Part shown: positions 17,942 through 27,287 of the stretch, in pieces
Position numbering within the stretch: the first letter of the stretch is position 1
How the letters are laid out: each line of letters starts with the position of its first letter
From: Nitrincola salilacus
GTDB taxonomy: Bacteria > Pseudomonadota > Gammaproteobacteria > Pseudomonadales > Balneatricaceae
Direction: 5' to 3'
DNA: 64,000 bases
Assembly (NCBI RefSeq): GCF_046271865.1
Contig: NZ_CP176580.1
Span: 2,852,001-2,916,000, forward strand
The notes under the pieces: model-generated
The model's input: only the letters and a program-made list of their open reading frames with translations
What the model was told of the DNA's origin: nothing
Databases searched by the model: none
Made by a program: the position numbers and the translations under genes

Positions 17942-19135
17942 GTGGAAGCACATCTCATTGACTGGCTCAACCTGGGCTTGCGCTGGATTCATATGATCAC
18001 TGGTATCGCCTGGATAGGCGCATCCTTCTATTTCGTCTGGCTGGAAAACAATCTGGAGCGCAAGAACCCACGAGATGGACTCTCCGGTGACCTCTGGGCG
18101 ATTCACGGCGGTGGTATCTACCACCTGGAAAAATACAAGCTTGCCCCACCGAAAATGCCCGAGAACCTGCACTGGTTCAAGTGGGAAGCCTATGCCACCT
18201 GGCTGTCTGGTGTTGCGCTGCTGCTGGTCGTTTATTATCTGAATCCGGCACTACATCTGATCGCACCCGGTAGCAACCTGACACCACTGACTGCCGTAGC
18301 CATCGGTATCGGCTCACTGATCGTCGGTTGGTTTGTGTATGACTTCCTGTGCGAATCCGCGCTGGGTAAGAAACCCGCACTACTTGGTGTTGTGATCTTC
18401 CTGCTGCTGGTGGCGGCTGCCTGGGCCCTGACTATGGTATTCACCGGTCGTGGAGCTTATATCCACGTGGGCGCCATCATCGGCACGATCATGGTCGGTA
18501 ACGTATTCCGCACCATCATGCCGGGGCAGCGTGCGTTGGTCAGCGCTATCGAAGAGGGCCGCACACCGGATCCAGTACTGCCCGGCAAGGCGTTGCTGCG
18601 CTCGCGCCACAACAACTACTTTACCCTGCCCGTGCTCTTCATCATGATCAGCAACCATTATCCGAGCACCTATGGTAGCGAGTACAACTGGCTGATCCTG
18701 GCTGGCATCGCGGTACTGGCGGTTCTGGTTCGCCATTATTTCAACACCCGACATGAGTCCAACAAATACGTATGGACACTGCCTGCTGCAGCGCTGGGTA
18801 TGATCTGCCTGGCTTATGTCACCGCACCCAACTACAGAATGCCGGATGCATCCGCTGCACAATTCAGTGCTGCACCCAGCTTCAGCCAGGTTGAGACGAT
18901 CATGCAGCAGCATTGTGTGAGCTGTCATGCAGCTTCTCCGAGCAGCCCGATGTTTGCATCACCGCCGGCTGGCTTCATTATCGAAACACCTGAGCAGATC
19001 AAAACAAATGCTGCCAGAATCTATGCACAAAGCGTCGCTACCCAAACCATGCCATTGGGTAATATGACCGGCATGACGCAGGAAGAGCGTGATGTAGTGG
19101 GTGCCTGGATCGCAGCTGGAAGCAAGCTGGATTAA
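17942..19135 (+). CDS. puuD: Membrane urate oxidase with C-terminal cytochrome c (PuuD)
   Basis: A cofactor-unlike-uricase urate hydroxylase converting urate to 5-hydroxyisourate at the membrane. The first 300 residues form the eight-helix Urate_ox_N domain (LRWIHMITGIAWIGASFYFVW; HNNYFTLPVLFIMISNHYP). The C terminus is a cytochrome c domain with heme motif CVSCH at residues 325-329 and a Met-rich ligand region (MPLGNMTGM). Electrons should therefore pass to the respiratory chain rather than to oxygen with peroxide release. Start is GTG at 17942 with AGAGG upstream. It is neither the soluble uricase fold nor flavin-dependent HpxO. Confidence 0.93.
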   Translation: MEAHLIDWLNLGLRWIHMITGIAWIGASFYFVWLENNLERKNPRDGLSGDLWAIHGGGIYHLEKYKLAPPKMPENLHWFKWEAYATWLSGVALLLVVYYLNPALHLIAPGSNLTPLTAVAIGIGSLIVGWFVYDFLCESALGKKPALLGVVIFLLLVAAAWALTMVFTGRGAYIHVGAIIGTIMVGNVFRTIMPGQRALVSAIEEGRTPDPVLPGKALLRSRHNNYFTLPVLFIMISNHYPSTYGSEYNWLILAGIAVLAVLVRHYFNTRHESNKYVWTLPAAALGMICLAYVTAPNYRMPDASAAQFSAAPSFSQVETIMQQHCVSCHAASPSSPMFASPPAGFIIETPEQIKTNAARIYAQSVATQTMPLGNMTGMTQEERDVVGAWIAAGSKLD

Positions 19136-19166
19136 GCACTTGTCTGAAACCTGTTCAGGATGTAGA

Positions 19167-19190
19167 GTCGTTTCCAATACAGGAAACGAC
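19167..19190. promoter_or_regulatory. Perfect palindrome before the TetR gene
   Basis: GTCGTTTCC (19167-19175) and GGAAACGAC (19182-19190) are perfect nine-base arms around a six-base loop, ending 16 bases before the TetR start codon. No T tract follows, so an operator or mRNA hairpin is as likely as a puuD terminator. It differs from the TTGACT palindromes. Confidence 0.5.
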
Positions 19191-19206
19191 CGACCAGAAG
19201 GATTCC

Positions 19207-19821
19207 ATGAGCAGGATTCGAGAAAAAAATCAGGACCTGATTCTCACCGCTGCCAGCGAAGTCTTTGCTGAAAAAGGCTACGCTGGCGCTAAAACCAGTG
19301 ATATAGCAGACAAGGCAGGGCTTCCCAAAGCCAACGTCTACTATTACTTCCAGAGCAAAAAAAACCTCTATCAATCGGTGCTCGAAAGCATCATTGAACC
19401 TCTGATGGAAGCCTACATACCCTTTGAAGAGGATGATGACCATCCCGCTCCGGTATTGCGCGCCTACATCCGCTCCAAGCTCGAGATATCCCGCACCCTG
19501 CCCCATGCCTCCAAGGTATTTGCCAGCGAAATCATGCATGGCGCGCCCCACTTGTCACCAGAGATGGCTGAGGAGCTGCACAACAAGGCTCGCTATATCA
19601 TTGCACGGCTGCAAAGCTGGATAGATCGCGGCCTGATCTCACCTGACATCGATCCACAGCACCTACTGTTCAGCATCTGGGCCTCCACCCAGACCTATGC
19701 CGATTTCGGCTGGCAGATCTCGACAGTGAGCGGCAAACAGGAGATGAGCGACGAAGATTATGAAGCTGCCGCCGCCACGCTGACTCAACTGGTATTGCGC
19801 GGTTGCGGGATCACTCAGTAA
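19207..19821 (+). CDS. TetR-family regulator, RutR-like (YcdC C-terminal domain)
   Basis: A 204-residue repressor. The HTH (TSDIADKAGLPKANVYYYFQ) lies near residues 36-55. The C-terminal half matches the RutR-type domain, notably ISRTLPHASKVFASEIMHG and DPQHLLFSIWASTQTYADFG. E. coli RutR binds uracil or thymine, recognises a 16-bp TTGACCA-NN-TGGTCAA box and controls pyrimidine and purine genes. Here similar boxes precede xdhA, the NCS2 permease, xdhC and a distant purine permease, so this protein is the best candidate to read them. The effector may differ from uracil. AGGA four bases before the ATG supports the start. Confidence 0.88.
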   Translation: MSRIREKNQDLILTAASEVFAEKGYAGAKTSDIADKAGLPKANVYYYFQSKKNLYQSVLESIIEPLMEAYIPFEEDDDHPAPVLRAYIRSKLEISRTLPHASKVFASEIMHGAPHLSPEMAEELHNKARYIIARLQSWIDRGLISPDIDPQHLLFSIWASTQTYADFGWQISTVSGKQEMSDEDYEAAAATLTQLVLRGCGITQ

Positions 19822-19904
19822 CAGCGTCACCGTACTCAAAACGATTGACCTCTATCGGCTGAGGCATGAACGTGAAAGCGGTTTTCAAAGCCATAAGGAG
19901 CCGT

Positions 19905-21659
19905 ATGATACAGCCACCACCCAGAGAAACCTCTCCTGACGTTTCTACCCTCGACGACCTTGCAAGGCTGGCAGATTACTCGCTCATGGAATCGCTCAAC
20001 TGTGATCCTGACGCGACTTTGGATGGAGCCGACCATGAGCCTCGGCAGGTCTTTACAGGTCACTATGTCCCCGTCAAGCCCACCCCGATCGAAGCGCCCG
20101 AGTATATCGCTCATAGTAAGAGCCTCTTTCGTGAATTGGGCTTCGACGACAACCTGGCGCAGACGGCCGATTTCGTTCGCGTGTTCTCCGGTGATCTTAC
20201 AGAGGCTCCAGAGCCGATGCGCAAGTACGGCTGGGCATGTGGCTACGCACTATCCATCTTCGGTACTGAATACACCCGGCAGTGCCCTTTCCAGACAGGT
20301 AATGGCTACGGAGACGGTCGCGCGGTGTCGGTGCTTGAGGCCGTCATCAATGGTAAACGCTGGGAAATGCAGTTAAAAGGTGGCGGCAGGACGCCATACT
20401 GCCGTGGCGCAGATGGCAGAGCAGTTTTGCGCTCCAGTGTTCGGGAATTCCTGGCACAAGAGCATATGCACGCGCTCGGTGTACCGACATCACGCTCTCT
20501 GAGCTTGTATGTTTCGAAAACAGAGAAGGTCAAGCGCCCGTGGTACTCGGATGGCACCCCTTCTCCGGATCCAGACAGACTTATATCAGAGCCAGTCGCC
20601 ATCTCGACACGGGTTGCACCTTCGTTCATCCGGGTAGGTCAACTTGAGCTCTTTGGCCGCCGTGCCAGAAAAAAAGAACACCCGCAAGCGATGGAGGAAC
20701 TCAAGAAAATTGTACTGCATCTAATTGATCGAGAGTACGGTGAAGCGATCGCCCCTAAGCTGGAGGTCGAAAAAAAGGTGGTGTTGCTTGCCCGTGAATT
20801 CCGCAGCCGCCTTGTATCGCTCGTTGCGAACTGGATCCGTGTCGGGTATTGCCAGGGTAACTTCAACAGTGACAACTGCGCGGCCGGTGGCTTCACACTT
20901 GACTACGGCCCATACGGCTTCTGCGATCTGTTCTCCCCACACTTTCAGCCATGGACGGGTGGCGGGCACCACTTCGCCTTCCTGAACCAACCCGTGGCTG
21001 CAGAGCGCAATTTCCAGATGTTCTGTTCAGCCATGCGCCCGTTGCTGACGACCTCCCCTGACGCTTTATCCCTGCTGGATGAGATTCAACGTGACTTTCC
21101 AAAAGTGATGCAAGCTGAAATGGAGAGAATGTGGGCTACCAAACTTGGACTGGAGGTCTTTAATACAGAGTTGTTTAACCAGTTGATGATGCTGATGACG
21201 CAAACGCCGGTTGATTACACGCTTTTCTTCCGCGAGCTTTCGACGATACCTGATGATATTGGTCCACTGAAAAAAAGCTTTTATACAGAATCGAGCCCTT
21301 CCGGAGTGTCCATGAAATGGACGCCTGAAACAGACACCGAAGAGATGGACAGGCGCTGGTCACAATGGCTTATGACATGGAAGGCACTCATCAGCATAGA
21401 CAGCCCGACCCGATCTCGTGAAGCGCTTTCCAGACAGATGAAACGCGTAAATCCAAAATACATTTTGCGGGAATGGTTGGTTGTTCCAGCTTATCAGCAA
21501 GCGAGTACGGGTAACTATTCTCTACTTCGAGAACTGCAGGATGTCATGACGCTACCCTACGCCGACCAAGCAAAAGATATAGATGAAAAGTATTACAGGC
21601 TTAAACCCCCGGAGCTCTTTGAGCTCGGAGGGGTGTCTTATTACAGCTGTTCGTCATAA
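19905..21659 (+). CDS. selO: Protein adenylyltransferase SelO
   Basis: SelO is a pseudokinase-fold enzyme that transfers AMP to Ser, Thr or Tyr of target proteins, linked to redox stress. Seen here are the ATP-site region GRAVSVLEAVINGKRWEMQLKG split by GGGRTPYCRGADGRAVLRSS, the metal-site stretch GNFNSDNCAAGGFTLDYGPYG, and the C-terminal CSS, where eukaryotic homologues carry selenocysteine. At 584 residues it is longer than the roughly 480 of E. coli YdiU. I chose ATG 19905, which has AAGGAG four bases upstream, over ATG 19866. Its last 19 bases overlap the 3' end of cysG on the other strand. Confidence 0.9.
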   Translation: MIQPPPRETSPDVSTLDDLARLADYSLMESLNCDPDATLDGADHEPRQVFTGHYVPVKPTPIEAPEYIAHSKSLFRELGFDDNLAQTADFVRVFSGDLTEAPEPMRKYGWACGYALSIFGTEYTRQCPFQTGNGYGDGRAVSVLEAVINGKRWEMQLKGGGRTPYCRGADGRAVLRSSVREFLAQEHMHALGVPTSRSLSLYVSKTEKVKRPWYSDGTPSPDPDRLISEPVAISTRVAPSFIRVGQLELFGRRARKKEHPQAMEELKKIVLHLIDREYGEAIAPKLEVEKKVVLLAREFRSRLVSLVANWIRVGYCQGNFNSDNCAAGGFTLDYGPYGFCDLFSPHFQPWTGGGHHFAFLNQPVAAERNFQMFCSAMRPLLTTSPDALSLLDEIQRDFPKVMQAEMERMWATKLGLEVFNTELFNQLMMLMTQTPVDYTLFFRELSTIPDDIGPLKKSFYTESSPSGVSMKWTPETDTEEMDRRWSQWLMTWKALISIDSPTRSREALSRQMKRVNPKYILREWLVVPAYQQASTGNYSLLRELQDVMTLPYADQAKDIDEKYYRLKPPELFELGGVSYYSCSS

Positions 21660-23083
21660 GCCCTGGTCTGCTGCGCCAGGTTCATTCTCGGAGCAGCAGC
21701 ACCATCACCAAACCAGGCCAGCTTAGACTGTAGCTCCACCACTTCTCCGACAATAATCATCGCCGGTGCCGGAAGCTGTGCCTGATCCTGCTTATCGGCA
21801 ATATCCGCCAGTGTGCCGATCAGTATCTGCTGCTCGGCAGAGGTGCCTTTGGAAACGATCGCGACGGGTGTGGTATCTGACTTACCATGGGCCACCAGGC
21901 CGTTACACAGAGTCCTCAGAGTATGCAGCCCCATATAGAAGACAATGGTCTGATTCGGATGGACCAGCTCGGCATAGTTCAGTTCACTGCCACGGTTTTT
22001 CAGTTGGCCGGTGACAAAACGCACTGACTGGGCATACTGACGATGTGTCAGTGGAATCCCGCTGTAGGTTGAACAGGCGCTGGCAGCAGTAATGCCAGGT
22101 ACCACCTGAAAAGGTATACCGGCCTCTTTGAGCTGCTCCAGCTCCTCGCCACCACGCCCAAAGATAAAGGGATCACCCCCTTTGAGACGCACAACCCGTT
22201 TACCGGCTCGTGCATGATCAATCAACAGCTGATTGATCCCCTCCTGGGGTACAGCATGATTGTCGCGCTGCTTACCGACATAGACCAGATCCGCATCACG
22301 ACGGCACAGGTCCAGCACTTCGGCCGATACCAGGCGATCATAAAAGACGATATCTGCTTGCTGCATCAGTCGCAGTGCTTTGAAGGTCAGCAACTCTGGA
22401 TCGCCCGGTCCCGCCCCCACCAGATAGACTTCACCCACCTGATGACCGGCATTACCTGCCTGAATCTGCTCTTCGAGCAAGCGTTCGGCCGCTTCATCCT
22501 GGCCGGCAAAGACACGTTCGGCCACCTGCCCCTGCAATACCTTCTCCCAGAAAACACGGCGCTCACCAACGCTGCCAAGGCGCGCCTTCACCTGATCGCG
22601 GAAGCGACCGACCAACTGGCCGAGTCGGCTATAGCCACTGGGAATAAGCGTTTCGAGCCGAGCACGAAGCAGGCGCGCCAGCACAGGAGACTGACCACCG
22701 GAGCTGATACCTATCACAATGGGTGAGCGATCGACGATAGCAGGAAAAACGAAAGTACACAGAGGGGGGTTATCGACCACATTGACCGGTAGCGCACGCG
22801 CCACAGCATCATAGTGAACCGATTCATTCACGCGCTCATCATCGGTAGCTGCGATCACCAGTACCTTATCGTCCAGCAAGACGCTGTGATATCCACCGAT
22901 GATGATCTGCCCATGGTGGTTCTCGAGCAGCTCACGCAGCTCAGGATCCACCTCGTGGGCAACAACCGATATGAGAGCGCCGGCACGTGCCAGCAGTCGC
23001 GCTTTGCGCAGCGCGACATCTCCGCCGCCGACAAGCAGTACCTGCCGACCCTTCAGATCGAAAAACAGTGGCAGATAATCCAC
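21641..23083 (-). CDS. cysG: Siroheme synthase CysG (trifunctional)
   Basis: CysG makes siroheme, the prosthetic group of sulfite reductase, from uroporphyrinogen III. The N-terminal half has the NAD-dependent precorrin-2 dehydrogenase/ferrochelatase domain (VLLVGGGDVALRKARLL). The C-terminal half has the SAM methyltransferase domain (VYLVGAGPGDPELLTFKAL; VVRLKGGDPFIFGRGGEE). At 480 residues it is full length. It is the last gene of a leftward operon cysI-DUF934-cysH-cysG, matching its job of supplying cofactor to CysI. It converges on and overlaps selO. Confidence 0.95.
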   Translation of the reverse strand: MDYLPLFFDLKGRQVLLVGGGDVALRKARLLARAGALISVVAHEVDPELRELLENHHGQIIIGGYHSVLLDDKVLVIAATDDERVNESVHYDAVARALPVNVVDNPPLCTFVFPAIVDRSPIVIGISSGGQSPVLARLLRARLETLIPSGYSRLGQLVGRFRDQVKARLGSVGERRVFWEKVLQGQVAERVFAGQDEAAERLLEEQIQAGNAGHQVGEVYLVGAGPGDPELLTFKALRLMQQADIVFYDRLVSAEVLDLCRRDADLVYVGKQRDNHAVPQEGINQLLIDHARAGKRVVRLKGGDPFIFGRGGEELEQLKEAGIPFQVVPGITAASACSTYSGIPLTHRQYAQSVRFVTGQLKNRGSELNYAELVHPNQTIVFYMGLHTLRTLCNGLVAHGKSDTTPVAIVSKGTSAEQQILIGTLADIADKQDQAQLPAPAMIIVGEVVELQSKLAWFGDGAAAPRMNLAQQTRAYDEQL

Positions 23084-23129
23084 AACCCAGACCTCTGGTA
23101 AGGGCTACCACCGTGGCAGCCTGAACTGA

Positions 23130-23753
23130 TTATAGTTGAGTATGCAGCCCGCACTCACGGGTTTCTGCCGCTTTGGTCGGATCAAAATAATCATGTTCGT
23201 TCGGCAGGTCATATTCAGCCAGATAGGCTTCGAGCTGCTCGGTTGTCCAGTCGAACAGAGGAGCCACCTTGATGACACCATCCTTGCTCGCCGTCACGAC
23301 ATCGAGCGTCTGACGAAACTCTGTCTGCTCACGGCGGATTGCATTCAGCCACAGGTCAGGTTTCAGTTCTGCCAGCGCACGCTGAAAAGGCTCCAGTTTA
23401 ACCTGACGCGTGAACTCCTCATGCAGAGGCTCATCAACATCCGGGATCCCTTTCATCAGCACGTTACGACGCGCCGCTGTCATCTCTGGGATGTAGGTCA
23501 CGATATTCAGGTTAAGATCCTGGATCAGCTTCTCGGCAAAACGATAAGTCGCCGAAGTGTTGTAACCGGAATCGACCCAGAGCACACGGATATCAGGTTT
23601 TACCTGAGTCGCCATGTGCAGAATCACCGACTCGTAAGGCCTGAAGTTGGTCGTGATCAGCGGATTTTCAGCCTGCGCAATGGCCCAGGCAACAATTTCC
23701 TGAGCGGACTTACCGGCAAGCGCTGCATTGGCTGCAGTCAGATCAATACTCAT
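23130..23753 (-). CDS. cysH: Phosphoadenylyl-sulfate (PAPS) reductase
   Basis: CysH reduces activated sulfate to sulfite with thioredoxin. The 207-residue protein has the adenylate-binding fold (ESVILHMATQ; VLWVDSGYNTSATYRFAE; IRREQTEFRQ) and the catalytic ECGLH near the C terminus. The only cysteine is in ECGLH, so the iron-sulfur cysteine pairs of APS reductases are absent. PAPS is therefore the expected substrate. I chose ATG 23753 (MSIDLTAANAAL), which has GAGGAAG upstream, over the longer frame. Second to last in the sulfite-reduction operon. Confidence 0.9.
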   Translation of the reverse strand: MSIDLTAANAALAGKSAQEIVAWAIAQAENPLITTNFRPYESVILHMATQVKPDIRVLWVDSGYNTSATYRFAEKLIQDLNLNIVTYIPEMTAARRNVLMKGIPDVDEPLHEEFTRQVKLEPFQRALAELKPDLWLNAIRREQTEFRQTLDVVTASKDGVIKVAPLFDWTTEQLEAYLAEYDLPNEHDYFDPTKAAETRECGLHTQL

Positions 23754-23804
23754 ACTCTTCCTCTGCATAGTTTCTGCTGGCAATCGTTTATAACCGACGA
23801 TAGC

Positions 23805-24278
23805 TTACTGTTGGCGATAGATCGGACGCGGATCGTCAGCACCCGCCTGATAGCGCACACTGATCTCGGCAAAAGCCTGCAGATCCGATTCGGAGAAACG
23901 CTCATCCGGAATCACGCAGGCGTTAAAACCACAGCGCTCCATATAACCAAGACGATCACGGCTGACATCGCCAACTGCACGCACTTCACCGGTAAAGCCG
24001 GCACGACGCAACAGGCGTGCCAGACTGAAGCCACGCCCATCCCGGAAAATGGGGAACTCAATCTCAATCAGTGCCAGACGATCCAGAAAAGGCAGCAACT
24101 CTTCATGTGAATGCTCGCCAGGTACGCGCACACCGCAGCGACCCTGATGCTGATCCAGCAGTTGTGACAGCAGTGCAAACGGCACTACCAGATCGGTATT
24201 ACCTGTGTCAGCCGGCAGCGACTCTTCTACAAACTGCCAGGTATTGTCAGCGATCTGTCGATCAAGCAGCAGTGGCAT
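23805..24278 (-). CDS. DUF934 protein associated with sulfite reductase
   Basis: A 157-residue member of the DUF934 family, annotated elsewhere as a probable oxidoreductase of sulfite reduction. Conserved features include FPIFRDGRGFSLARLLR near the centre, GEVRAVGDVSRDRLGYMERCGF and FAEISVRYQ near the end. It lacks nucleotide or cluster motifs that would reveal a reaction. The ATG at 24276-24278 overlaps the end of cysI by 17 bases, so translation is likely coupled. In Pseudomonas a homologue also adjoins cysI, supporting a role with CysI, perhaps in electron supply or assembly. Confidence 0.88.
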   Translation of the reverse strand: MPLLLDRQIADNTWQFVEESLPADTGNTDLVVPFALLSQLLDQHQGRCGVRVPGEHSHEELLPFLDRLALIEIEFPIFRDGRGFSLARLLRRAGFTGEVRAVGDVSRDRLGYMERCGFNACVIPDERFSESDLQAFAEISVRYQAGADDPRPIYRQQ

Positions 24279-25920
24279 AGACTTTCTCCTTGAATGGTTC
24301 CATACCGATACGACGAACGGTATCCAAAAAGCGTTCATCCTCAATACGCTGCTCAACATAGGTCAGCAGAATTCTGCGCAGCGTTTCAGGAACTTCATCG
24401 GCAGCCACTGATTTACCCAGCACTTTACCCAGAGAGGCATCTTCACGACTGGAACCACCCAGTGTGATCTGATACCAATCCTCACCCTTTTTATCGACAC
24501 CCAGAATACCGATATGACCGACATGGTGATGCCCGCAGGCATTGATGCAGCCGGACATGTTCAGGCGGATCTCACCCAGATCATAGAGGTAATCCAGATC
24601 ATCAAATGCTGCATTGATGTCATCGGCAATATTCAGGGTTTTGGCGTTGGCCAGAGAACAGAAATCAAAACCGGGGCAGCAGATCATATCGGTCAGGGTA
24701 CCGATATTCGCGCGCGCCATATTATGCTCGAGCAGTGTCTGCCACACGCTGTACAGATCAGACTGCTTCACTTCACCCAGCACCAGGTTCTGATCGTGCG
24801 TGACACGTATTTCATTGAAGCTGTATTGCGCGGCCAGATCAGCTACCACGTCCATCTGCAGATCAGTGGCATCGCCGGGCGCACCAAGATGCGGCTTCAG
24901 CGACACGGTCACGATGCGATAGCCCGGAACCTTGTGTACACGCGTATTGCGCTCATACCAGACACGGAAATCCTGATCTTCAGCCAGACGCTGGTTCAGT
25001 GATCCATCTTCAGCTGCAGCCGCATCATATGAATAAGGAGCGAAGAAGCCTTTCACGCGCTCCACTTCAGCATCAGTCAGGCGCAGTTCGGAATCACGGA
25101 TATGCGCCCACTCGGCTTCAACCAGCTCGCCGAAGGCTTCAGCACCCATCGCGTCCACCAGAATCTTGATACGCGCCTTGTACTTGTTGTCACGACGCCC
25201 TTTCAGGTTGTAAACACGCAGAATCGCTTCCAGATAGGAGATCAGATCCTGCTTGGGCAGGAAGTTACGGATCACCTTGCCAATAAAGGGAGTGCGCCCG
25301 AGGCCGCCACCAACCAATACTTCGAAGCCAACTTCACCTTGATCGTTACGCACCAGATGCAGACCGATATCATGCACCTGACTGGCTGCACGATCATTCG
25401 GACCACCGGTCACGGCTATCTTGAATTTGCGTGGCAGGTAGGCAAATTCAGGATGCAGCGTGGACCACTGGCGGATAATTTCACACCAGGGGCGCGGGTC
25501 TTCGATCTCTGTATCATCAATACCGGCAAAGTGACTGGTCGTCGTGTTACGAATACAGTTGCCTGATGTCTGAATCGCATGCATCTGCACTTCAGCCAGC
25601 TCTGCCAGAATATCCGGTACCTGCTCCAGCTTGGGCCAGTTGTACTGAATATTCGTACGCGTCGTGAAATGGGCATAGCCATGATCGTAGACACGGGCAA
25701 TATGTGCCAGCTTGCGCAACTGCTCGGATGACAGCAGACCGTAAGGGATGGCCACCCTCAGCATGGGTGCCTGACGCTGAATATAGAGCCCGTTCATCAG
25801 GCGCAATACCTGGAACTCCTCTTCCGGCAGTTCGCCAGCCAGAAAGCGTCGGGTCTGATCCCGGAACTGCTCAACGCGCTCGTTTACGATGCGCTGATCG
25901 ACTTCATTGTATTGATACAT
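24262..25920 (-). CDS. cysI: Assimilatory sulfite reductase hemoprotein (CysI-type)
   Basis: Siroheme and [4Fe-4S] enzyme that reduces sulfite to sulfide. The 552-residue protein has two nitrite/sulfite reductase repeats. Siroheme-cluster cysteines are in CCPGFDFCSLA (near residue 414) and MSGCINACGHHH (near 453). Substrate-binding basic residues appear in TTRTNIQYNW and TGGPNDRA. No cysJ flavoprotein gene is nearby, as is usual for this single-subunit branch. It leads the operon with DUF934, cysH and cysG and is divergent from cysDN. Confidence 0.93.
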   Translation of the reverse strand: MYQYNEVDQRIVNERVEQFRDQTRRFLAGELPEEEFQVLRLMNGLYIQRQAPMLRVAIPYGLLSSEQLRKLAHIARVYDHGYAHFTTRTNIQYNWPKLEQVPDILAELAEVQMHAIQTSGNCIRNTTTSHFAGIDDTEIEDPRPWCEIIRQWSTLHPEFAYLPRKFKIAVTGGPNDRAASQVHDIGLHLVRNDQGEVGFEVLVGGGLGRTPFIGKVIRNFLPKQDLISYLEAILRVYNLKGRRDNKYKARIKILVDAMGAEAFGELVEAEWAHIRDSELRLTDAEVERVKGFFAPYSYDAAAAEDGSLNQRLAEDQDFRVWYERNTRVHKVPGYRIVTVSLKPHLGAPGDATDLQMDVVADLAAQYSFNEIRVTHDQNLVLGEVKQSDLYSVWQTLLEHNMARANIGTLTDMICCPGFDFCSLANAKTLNIADDINAAFDDLDYLYDLGEIRLNMSGCINACGHHHVGHIGILGVDKKGEDWYQITLGGSSREDASLGKVLGKSVAADEVPETLRRILLTYVEQRIEDERFLDTVRRIGMEPFKEKVYATAA

Positions 25921-26313
25921 AATGACTTCTTTAAATTATTTGGCGACAGGTTTAAACGTTAACTCTTTATCAGACGATCCTACTTGGCCGCTACCTTTAT
26001 TGTGCCGTACATCATATCATATGCTGCTTGCACAAGATGAATCGCAGCCGAGCAGAACCCATTAACAGCTTTATGCGAAGCATCATACCGACATTTCAAT
26101 ATAACATAAAATAATAATTACTCATTTTAATATAGCTAAATCATATCTAAACAGTCACATGCTGCTACTGCCGGTCTATATTCTAAAATGCTATAATAAA
26201 TTTCTATTTATTCTTTTTTATTTTATACAACATCGCGGATAATCCCATCATCTATATAAGGATGAATGCAATTCGTCCCGATACCCGATCACCAGCTTGA
26301 AAAGAGTCTTAAC
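25921..26313. promoter_or_regulatory. AT-rich divergent cysI/cysD control region
   Basis: This 393-bp gene-free spacer is notably AT-rich from about 26090 to 26230. A good -10 (TATAAT, 26192-26197) points toward cysD, but no matching -35 is present, as expected for an activator-dependent promoter such as those controlled by CysB. CysB sites are too degenerate to call by eye. No small gene was found. Confidence 0.45.
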
Positions 26314-27231
26314 ATGAAGCCGCTGTCGCAACATCGCTTAACACATCTGAAACAGCTTGAAGCCGAGAGCATTCACATCATTCGTGAGGTGGCTGCCGAG
26401 TTCGACAACCCGGTGATGCTCTATTCCATCGGTAAAGACTCTACCGTGATGCTGCATCTGGCACGCAAAGCCTTCCACCCTGGCATCCCTCCTTTTCCGC
26501 TGTTGCATGTCGACACCACGTGGAAGTTCAAGGAGATGATCAACTTCCGCGACCAGATGGCGCGTCAGGCGGGTATGGATCTGATCGTTCATATCAACCA
26601 GGAAGGTTTGCAGATGGGCATCAGCCCCTTTGTGCACGGTTCCAAAAAGCATACCGACATCATGAAGACCGAGGGCCTGAAGCAGGCCCTGAATAAATAC
26701 GGTTTTGATGCTGCATTTGGCGGTGCTCGTCGTGATGAGGAGAAGTCCCGCGCCAAAGAGCGTATCTTCTCATTCCGCGACAAGAACCATCGCTGGGATC
26801 CGAAGAATCAGCGCCCAGAGCTGTGGAACATCTTCAACACCCGTGTCGACAAGGGCGAGAGCATTCGCGTGTTCCCACTGTCCAACTGGACCGAGCTGGA
26901 TATCTGGCAATACCTCTATCTGGAGCAGATCCCGATTGTGCCACTGTACTTCTCAGCAATACGCCCAGTGGTGGAGCGCGATGGTTCGCTGATCATGGTG
27001 GACGATGAGCGTATGCCGCTGAAACCGGGCGAAACGCCGATGATGAAAAAAGTCCGTTTCCGTACACTGGGCTGCTACCCGCTGACCGGCGCCGTTGAAT
27101 CCGGTGCAGAAACCTTGCCTGAGATCATTCAGGAGATGTTGCTGGCCACCACCTCCGAGCGTCAGGGTCGTGTTATCGACCACGATGGTGCCGGCTCGAT
27201 GGAACAGAAGAAGATGGAAGGTTACTTCTGA
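26314..27231 (+). CDS. cysD: Sulfate adenylyltransferase subunit 2
   Basis: CysD is the catalytic ATP-pyrophosphatase subunit that, with the GTPase CysN, makes adenosine phosphosulfate. The 305-residue protein has the PP-loop SIGKDSTVMLHLARKAF, FPLLHVDTTWKFKEM, the FGGARRDEEKSRAKERIFSF segment and a C-terminal GRVIDHDGAGSMEQKK. ATG 26314 (MKPLSQHRLTHLKQLE) matches family N termini better than the longer frame starting at 26266. It is followed by cysN after 56 bases. Confidence 0.95.
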   Translation: MKPLSQHRLTHLKQLEAESIHIIREVAAEFDNPVMLYSIGKDSTVMLHLARKAFHPGIPPFPLLHVDTTWKFKEMINFRDQMARQAGMDLIVHINQEGLQMGISPFVHGSKKHTDIMKTEGLKQALNKYGFDAAFGGARRDEEKSRAKERIFSFRDKNHRWDPKNQRPELWNIFNTRVDKGESIRVFPLSNWTELDIWQYLYLEQIPIVPLYFSAIRPVVERDGSLIMVDDERMPLKPGETPMMKKVRFRTLGCYPLTGAVESGAETLPEIIQEMLLATTSERQGRVIDHDGAGSMEQKKMEGYF

Positions 27232-27287
27232 TCCACCCGACCCTGTATGTACGTCAGCCACTGAATCTGTTTTAAGGTATAGAAAGT

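Noticed and set aside
23136..24110. 324-codon plus-strand frame over cysH and DUF934
   Set aside because: A shadow of the cys operon; the minus-strand genes have clear motifs and ribosome sites.
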